Below are positions 22,979 through 27,344 of a stretch of DNA of 27,344 bases, one piece after another. The DNA is taken from positions 1-27,344 of the forward strand of contig JBPCJY010000210.1 of NCBI GenBank assembly GCA_051004815.1, in the 5' to 3' direction. The position numbers were made by a program, and so were the translations under genes. Numbering within the stretch: position 1 is the stretch's first letter; each line of letters begins with the position of its first letter. Origin of the DNA: JBBQXY01 sp051004815 (GTDB lineage Bacteria; Chloroflexota; Ktedonobacteria; Ktedonobacterales; Ktedonobacteraceae). The notes under the pieces are model-generated. The model had not been told where the DNA came from, searched no databases, and was given only the letters and a program-made list of their open reading frames with translations.

Positions 22979-23752
22979 ATGCAAATTCAGCGCCAACAAT
23001 CACACGACGAGATGATACAGGCCTTACAACGTCAGGTGAATGAACTGACGGCAGCCAACCTTTTGTTAGAAGAGCAATTGGCCCGTAAAGAGCAGTTCAC
23101 CGCTATGATTGCGCACGAGTTACGAGGGCCACTTTCACCCATCATCAACTATGCTCAACGGGCGGCACGGCCCGCACAACGCCCGGAAGTTATCGAACGC
23201 AGCACCAGGGTCATTATTAGTCAGGCCATGCGTCTTGTACGGCTGGTCGATGATCTGTTGGACGCCTCGCGCCTCTCTTCCGGCCAGTTCAAGTTGGTGC
23301 GTGAGCGGTGCGACGTGGGGGCGTTGGTGAAAGAGATGGTGGAGCAGCTACGCCCATTGGCTCCGTATCATACGTTGATGCTAGAAACACCTGCTACTCC
23401 CATCATTGGGAACTGGGATCATGGTCGCTTGCAACAGGCACTTGGCAATCTGCTCGATAACGCCATTAAATACTCCGACGAACGCACGACCGTTACGATA
23501 AAAGTGAGTAGAGAACAGGATGTTGTGCGTATCAGCGTCCACAACATGGGCATCTCTATCCCTTCGACAGAGGTCAGCGAGCTCTTCCGACCCTTTGTCC
23601 GTTTACCGGCGACCAGGAACAGGCAAGGTTCTGGCCTGGGCCTCTACATCACAAAATGTATTATCGAGGAGCATGGCGGCATATTGCGCCTCGATCCCCA
23701 TACCACTGACGGTCAGGGTACAACCTTCTCGTTTGATTTGCCACTGCAATAA
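22979..23752 (+). CDS. Soluble orphan sensor histidine kinase
   Basis: The 257-residue protein has a short coiled coil (about 12-40), then HisKA with the phosphoacceptor His in MIAHELRGPLSPI (about residue 45) and a helical dimer region (RLVDDLLDASRLSSGQF). The HATPase domain follows, with the N-box NLLDNAIKYS, the F-box ELFRPFVRL and the G2 box GSGLGLYI. The G1 box reads VHNMGISIP in place of the usual D-x-G-x-G; Asn variants of this kind occur in other kinases, so activity is plausible but nucleotide binding may differ. There is no transmembrane segment or sensor domain, so it must take its signal from a partner through the coiled coil. No response regulator adjoins it. ATG 22979 follows AGGGAGA, and a TATAAT sits at 22919-22924 without a good -35. 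Confidence 0.88.
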   Translation: MQIQRQQSHDEMIQALQRQVNELTAANLLLEEQLARKEQFTAMIAHELRGPLSPIINYAQRAARPAQRPEVIERSTRVIISQAMRLVRLVDDLLDASRLSSGQFKLVRERCDVGALVKEMVEQLRPLAPYHTLMLETPATPIIGNWDHGRLQQALGNLLDNAIKYSDERTTVTIKVSREQDVVRISVHNMGISIPSTEVSELFRPFVRLPATRNRQGSGLGLYITKCIIEEHGGILRLDPHTTDGQGTTFSFDLPLQ

Positions 23753-23809
23753 GTTTGGTGGACGCATGCCCATTGCAATGACCTGTTCATTTCTACAGGT
23801 GCCGCCCAG

Positions 23810-24064
23810 GTGATTGTGTCGGTGCCAAAAACTGGTGAAACGAGCGGTGTAGAACAATCATCTTCCGCTTATACTTACTACTGTGCAGAGGAACCTACAA
23901 GCGTAGAGCCTGAGGCCGGCACTGCTTTGATTGTGGAACCCGAAGCAATGCATGTGCTTTTCTTACGGAACAAAACTCTTTGGCTGCGTGCGAGGCAGAA
24001 AAGCAAAAGTTTTTTTCCACGGGGACGTGACATCGGATATGCCATGACAGGACTATGCTGGTAG
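23810..24064 (+). CDS. Doubtful small open frame
   Basis: An 84-codon frame starts at GTG 23810 and contains an acidic stretch (AEEPTSVEPEAGTALIVEPE) and then a basic end. It has no convincing ribosome-binding site and no family resemblance that I know. It fills most of the otherwise empty 390-bp stretch between the histidine kinase and the DUF4177-like gene. A 10-bp palindrome CATTGCAATG lies just before it at 23771-23780. It may be non-coding. Confidence 0.22.
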   Translation: MIVSVPKTGETSGVEQSSSAYTYYCAEEPTSVEPEAGTALIVEPEAMHVLFLRNKTLWLRARQKSKSFFPRGRDIGYAMTGLCW

Positions 24065-24142
24065 GGATACCCTTTTGAACAAAGTCTGAACGATGAACAT
24101 ACATTTGAATGCGGCGCGGCATAAGCGAGAAGGAGTACGACA

Positions 24143-24430
24143 ATGGGTCAGTGGGCCTATAAGGTTGTGTATATTGACTACCGTGGACGAATTTCGTGCG
24201 AGGGGCTGGAAACGCTCATCGCCAATGAGAGGCGCAGCACCTTTGCACGCCGCTATATGAATACCCTTGGTCGCGAAAATTGGGAACTGGTAAGTATCCA
24301 GCCGTTGACCGCGAATTCAGCCTATTATATCTTCAAACGCCCAGCGCAAGAAGGTGACTTTGCTGAAGAGGCTCCCGCCGCCAGTAGCGAAGGGGCCGCC
24401 AGCCAGGGGCCGACTATCGAAACCGCGTAG
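24143..24430 (+). CDS. DUF4177-like small protein
   Basis: The 95-residue protein has the alpha-beta pattern of DUF4177: YKVVYIDYRGR at the start, a helix ending in LNTLG-like MNTLGRENWELVSIQP, and a last strand AYYIFKRP. This is followed by a Glu/Ala/Ser-rich tail of 30 residues. The family has no established function and is often found as a small cytosolic domain. ATG 24143 has AGAAGGAG 8 nt upstream, a strong site. It stands alone and ends 24 bp before a long bidirectional hairpin. Confidence 0.75.
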   Translation: MGQWAYKVVYIDYRGRISCEGLETLIANERRSTFARRYMNTLGRENWELVSIQPLTANSAYYIFKRPAQEGDFAEEAPAASSEGAASQGPTIETA

Positions 24431-24453
24431 TATAATAGCAACAATCACCACCA

Positions 24454-24504
24454 AAGGCACATCCTCTGTGTAGACTATACTTAGCTTCACAGAGGATGTG
24501 CCTT
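24454..24504. terminator. 17-bp perfect hairpin between convergent genes
   Basis: AAGGCACATCCTCTGTG (24454-24470) and its exact reverse complement (24488-24504) enclose a 17-nt loop, and the flanking CCA/TGG extends the pairing with one bulge. It lies between the DUF4177-like stop (24430) and the Rpn-type stop (24529), so it probably ends both transcripts. The long loop is unusual for an intrinsic terminator, and a small mobile repeat is an alternative. Confidence 0.65.
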
Positions 24505-24528
24505 GGTTGTTATATATCTCTAACCTAT

Positions 24529-25428
24529 TCAGTTTTTCGTGGCATCATTGCCCAATGTCCGTAGATACTGCTCGACCTCTTCGGTCGTTTGCAAGGTAAA
24601 CAGTGTACTCATGATTTGGTTGAGACGCGCAACATCTGTAATGAAGCCGATCTGCTGCTGTGCCAGAACGATCAGCTGCGGGAAACGCGTCTCCACATAG
24701 ATCAGCAGCGTCTGATGCAGGGCTTGTTCTCGACCTTTCTCCAGTCCTTGTTCAAGTCCCTTTTCCAGGTACTCTTGTCCAATTTCTTGATACACCCAGG
24801 ACTCGCGCAACACATCTTGATACATCCTGAACCTCCTTTGGAACCCTTCTCGTTCCGACTCCGTCTGAAAGACCAATCCACCCACTACACGTACCATAGC
24901 CAAGAGATCATACGCTTTGGCCTCGGCTAAACGCTCGATCATGCCGGTAATCACCTCGGGCCGTTTCCCGTCCCGCGTTAAGGGGACTAACGGCCAGACC
25001 CCTCGGCCCATTTGCAGGATCGTCTCCGCCTCTTCCTCCCACACTTTCACGATCTTATAAGAAAAGTGGTGAACCTCTTCGTCGTCGAGAAACGTCCGCG
25101 TATAGGGCGAGGTCGGAATCTCTCCCGCATTGATGAGGTAGATGACCGTGCTGGCGACCGGCAACTGGTATTGGCTGAAAGCCATCACATTATAGACCAG
25201 TAAGCGTTCGGCCATCTCAGGGTCGTGATACGTTTGAAATTCAATGTGCCGCAACCCGCGCTTCGTGCCTTTCGCAACGGTTAAGAGGGCATCGGCGTAG
25301 CGATGCTGGTTTTTCAGTTCAATGTTCTCTGCACTGATGAAGGTGGCATCGGAGCTCAGCCAGTTGACAAAATGTTCAGGGTTGGCTCCAATCATGCGCT
25401 TCATGATACTATCCCATGGACCTGCCAT
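24529..25428 (-). CDS. Rpn-family PD-(D/E)XK nuclease / putative transposase
   Basis: The 299-residue protein matches the Rpn (recombination-promoting nuclease, YhgA-like) family. The N-terminal part has the PD-(D/E)XK core with Asp46 (YADALLTV) and the E-x-Q motif Glu63-Phe-Gln65 (RHIEFQTYHDP). A middle helical region follows, then an EKGLEQGLEKGREQ repeat near the C-terminus, typical of these proteins. Family members cut DNA and stimulate RecA-independent recombination, and they are often present in many copies. ATG 25428 is chosen because AGGGGGA lies 9 nt upstream; the in-frame ATG 25449 would place that site inside the gene. No terminal inverted repeats or target duplication were seen around it. 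Confidence 0.82.
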   Translation of the reverse strand: MAGPWDSIMKRMIGANPEHFVNWLSSDATFISAENIELKNQHRYADALLTVAKGTKRGLRHIEFQTYHDPEMAERLLVYNVMAFSQYQLPVASTVIYLINAGEIPTSPYTRTFLDDEEVHHFSYKIVKVWEEEAETILQMGRGVWPLVPLTRDGKRPEVITGMIERLAEAKAYDLLAMVRVVGGLVFQTESEREGFQRRFRMYQDVLRESWVYQEIGQEYLEKGLEQGLEKGREQALHQTLLIYVETRFPQLIVLAQQQIGFITDVARLNQIMSTLFTLQTTEEVEQYLRTLGNDATKN

Positions 25429-25540
25429 CCCAATACTTCCCCCTACCATGTCTATTCTTATCCTAGTGTACCATACATAGTCGGGCCTGTCGAGTGGCTT
25501 GAGAGGAGATTTTTCGGAGACACAAGCACATGTTGAAGCG

Positions 25541-25549
25541 TGATATAAT
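25541..25549 (+). promoter_or_regulatory. Extended -10 promoter before the aldehyde dehydrogenase
   Basis: TGATATAAT is an extended -10 element (TGnTATAAT), which can work without a good -35; none is visible. The transcript would carry a leader of about 200 nt before ATG 25757. Confidence 0.5.
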
Positions 25550-25584
25550 GGTTGTGTACATATTTTGTCACCATGTAAGACTTC

Positions 25585-25726
25585 TCGCCCCCTCGGCTAC
25601 TTTGTGTCGTTCGGGGCTTTGCTATCTATGATAACAAGGCTTCAAACTCCACAGAAACTCTTGCCAACAATGGCAGGTAGTGAGAAGTTATCAGCGTATC
25701 GACTTGGGAAAGATCAGAGGTGATCT
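25585..25726 (+). promoter_or_regulatory. Structured leader of the aldehyde dehydrogenase gene
   Basis: Several pairings lie between promoter and start. A GCCCC/GGGGC stem runs from about 25589 to 25618 and is followed by TTTGCT. TGCCA (25662-25666) pairs with TGGCA (25671-25675) around ACAA. AGATCA (25711-25716) pairs with TGATCT (25721-25726) around GAGG, and extends to GGAA/TTCC with a bulge. The leader also holds distant complements ACTTCTC (about 25580) and GAGAAGT (25682-25688). This could be an attenuator or riboswitch-like leader. No known class was recognised. Confidence 0.35.
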
Positions 25727-25756
25727 CTTCCAACTTGCTCATTGAGGAGATTTGTT

Positions 25757-27256
25757 ATGTCAACATCACCCGCGATCCACGCGACGGAACAGAGCCAGGT
25801 GTATCAAAATTTTATCGCAGGCGAATGGCGCAATGCCACCAGTGGAGAGACCTTTGTCAGTACCAATCCCGCCAACACACAGGATATTGTGGGCTATTAC
25901 CAGAAGTCAACCCTCGCGGATATAGAAAGCGCGGTCGCCGCCGCCAAAAAAGCACAGCCGGGTTGGGCGGCGACACCCGCTCCTCTGCGTGGCGAAGTTT
26001 TACTGCGCACCGCTCTCCTGCTAGAAAAGCAGCAAGAGGAACTGGCCCAGTTGATGACCCGCGAGATGGGCAAGGTGCTGAAAGAGACGCGCGGTGATGT
26101 GCAGATCGCGATTGATGTCGCCAAGTTCATGGCGGGCGAGGGTCGCCGTGCCGAGGGCGCGACCATCCCGTCGGCATTTAACAACAAATTCAATATGACC
26201 ATTCGCCAGCCGCTCGGCATCATTGGCATCATCACGCCCTGGAACTTCCCTATCGCCATTCCGGCGTGGAAGACCTTCCCAGCCTTGCTTGCCGGTAACG
26301 CGGTCATTCTCAAACCCGCCAGCGATACACCATTGTTGTCGTTAAAATTGGCGGAGATACTGCACGAGGCGGGCCTCCCTGCTGGTGTACTCAATGTGAT
26401 TACTGGCCCCGGTGGCACCCTGGGCGATGCCCTGGCAAGCCATAAAGGCATTAATATGATCTCATTAACCGGCTCAACCGAGGTGGGACGCCATGTGGGG
26501 GAGATTTGCGGACGTGACCTGCGTCGCTGCGCCCTGGAACTGGGCGGCAAGAATGCTGTGATCGTGCTGGAAGATGCCGACCTCAACCTCGCGGTCGAGA
26601 GTATTGCCTGGGGAGCTTTCGGCACCACTGGCCAACGTTGTACCGCGACGAGCCGTGTCATTGTGCATAAGGCAGTACAGCAAGCTTTCGCCGACCGTCT
26701 GGTCGCTGCCGCCGAGAAGCTGCGCATTGGTAACGGCCTTGACCCGCAGATTGAGATGGGGCCATTGGTGAACAAAGGACGGGTCAAGGCGATACACGAA
26801 TATACCCAGGTTGGTCAGCAGGAAGGTGCCACGTTGCTCACCGGCGGCTCCCCGCTTGATGGTGATGAATACAGCAATGGGGCCTTTTATAAACCCACCA
26901 TTTTCGACAATGTGCAGCCAGCTATGCGCATCGCGAGTGAAGAGGTCTTTGGCCCATTCGTCTCCATCCTACCAATCTCTTCCTATGAGGAAGCGATACA
27001 GGTCGCCAACGCAACGGAATATGGCCTCTCGACCTCCATCTTTACCAACGACCTGCGCACCGCGTTCCGCGCTATACGCGATATCGAGTCCGGTCTGGTC
27101 TACGTCAACGCCCCGACGACCGGCTCAGAAATCCACCTGCCCTTTGGTGGGATGAAGGCCAGTGGCAACGGCCACCGCGAACTCGGCACCTATGCCGTCG
27201 AAGAGTTCAGCGAGACAAAGAGCATCTTTGTCTCGTTTCCACCGAAACAGGTATGA
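25757..27256 (+). CDS. NAD(P)-dependent aldehyde dehydrogenase, ketoglutarate-semialdehyde-type
   Basis: The 499-residue enzyme is a complete ALDH. It has Asn163 in ITPWNFPIAIP, the cofactor Lys186 (ILKPAS), the glycine motif TGSTEVGR (238-245), the general base Glu261 (ALELGGKNA) and the nucleophile Cys295 (GQRCTATSR). The overall pattern (VYQNFIAGEWRNATSGE, DIVGYYQKST, MKASGNGHRELG) resembles Bacillus GucD/YcbD, an alpha-ketoglutaric semialdehyde (2,5-dioxopentanoate) dehydrogenase of sugar-acid breakdown. That substrate is an inference, and other semialdehydes are possible. ATG 25757 has GAGGAGA 6 nt upstream; the in-frame TTG at 25742 overlaps that site. It appears monocistronic, with a structured leader and a strong terminator. 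Confidence 0.92.
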   Translation: MSTSPAIHATEQSQVYQNFIAGEWRNATSGETFVSTNPANTQDIVGYYQKSTLADIESAVAAAKKAQPGWAATPAPLRGEVLLRTALLLEKQQEELAQLMTREMGKVLKETRGDVQIAIDVAKFMAGEGRRAEGATIPSAFNNKFNMTIRQPLGIIGIITPWNFPIAIPAWKTFPALLAGNAVILKPASDTPLLSLKLAEILHEAGLPAGVLNVITGPGGTLGDALASHKGINMISLTGSTEVGRHVGEICGRDLRRCALELGGKNAVIVLEDADLNLAVESIAWGAFGTTGQRCTATSRVIVHKAVQQAFADRLVAAAEKLRIGNGLDPQIEMGPLVNKGRVKAIHEYTQVGQQEGATLLTGGSPLDGDEYSNGAFYKPTIFDNVQPAMRIASEEVFGPFVSILPISSYEEAIQVANATEYGLSTSIFTNDLRTAFRAIRDIESGLVYVNAPTTGSEIHLPFGGMKASGNGHRELGTYAVEEFSETKSIFVSFPPKQV

Positions 27257-27273
27257 AAGTAGAGTAGGAGAGC

Positions 27274-27313
27274 AAACAACACTGGCGGCCCCTCCGGGGG
27301 CCCCCCGTTGTTT
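27274..27313 (+). terminator. Strong intrinsic terminator after the aldehyde dehydrogenase
   Basis: AAACAAC (27274-27280) pairs with GTTGTTT (27307-27313). Inside it, GGCGGCCCC pairs with the G- and C-runs at 27296-27306 to give a GC-rich stem 18 bp after the stop. TTTCTGTTCT follows. The last 30 bases of the window are pyrimidine-rich and show nothing further. Confidence 0.8.
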
Positions 27314-27344
27314 CTGTTCTCCTCCCCAAAAGCCCTTCCCCACC

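Noticed and set aside
24529..25428. Rpn-type gene as a complete insertion sequence
   Set aside because: No terminal inverted repeats or target-site duplication could be found around the gene; the hairpin on one side has no partner on the other.

Overview
The window looks like a chromosomal segment from a GC-moderate, multi-domain-rich bacterium, most likely Chloroflexota of the Ktedonobacteria type. This is an inference from the mix of proteins: a kumamolisin-like S53 peptidase with a Pro/Thr/Ser linker, a PASTA-type Ser/Thr kinase with a Pro-Ser tail, tandem WXG100 proteins, SelB, a GH57/GT4 pair, a large serine recombinase remnant and an Rpn-type nuclease. No rRNA, tRNA or CRISPR array was recognised.

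Left part (1-4170). The window opens inside a 21-bp tandem array that ends in a 27-bp perfect inverted repeat, followed by a second palindromic repeat (294-376). An 18-bp part of the second repeat recurs near 9880. Then come an AraC-type N-terminal remnant joined out of frame to a DUF998 membrane protein gene, a MarR regulator fused to a beta-rich domain, and a divergent MFS exporter. The MarR and MFS genes share a promoter region containing GCTAAG/CTTAGC half-sites. An unrecognised, open but probably degenerate minus-strand stretch lies at 3854-4153.

Metabolic block (4172-12219, all minus strand). The transcription order is GT4 glycosyltransferase, GH57 glucanase (13 nt apart), then a PhoD-like metallophosphatase. 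The GT4-GH57 pair suggests alpha-glucan synthesis and remodelling. A secreted S53 serine-carboxyl peptidase with a C-terminal beta-sandwich-like domain sits upstream as a separate unit. A long inverted repeat precedes the GT4 gene.

Housekeeping block (12513-17789). Methionine aminopeptidase and a GNAT acetyltransferase (plus strand) converge on a PASTA Ser/Thr kinase and the selenocysteine elongation factor SelB (minus strand).

Scarred region (17752-19280). A large serine recombinase has lost its middle by an out-of-frame deletion, and its 3' end runs into the selB start. Upstream of it is a dense 180-bp cluster of five inverted repeats, including an operator-like palindrome directly against a TATAAT box, with two strong hairpins just after the predicted transcription start. 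This cluster is the most unusual non-coding signal in the window.

Right part (19281-27344). Two tandem WXG100 genes share a 29-bp identical block. They are followed by uvrC with a good promoter, an FmdB-type zinc-ribbon gene with a small helical partner, an orphan soluble histidine kinase, a DUF4177-like protein, a convergent Rpn-family nuclease behind a 17-bp perfect hairpin, and an aldehyde dehydrogenase with a structured leader and a strong terminator.
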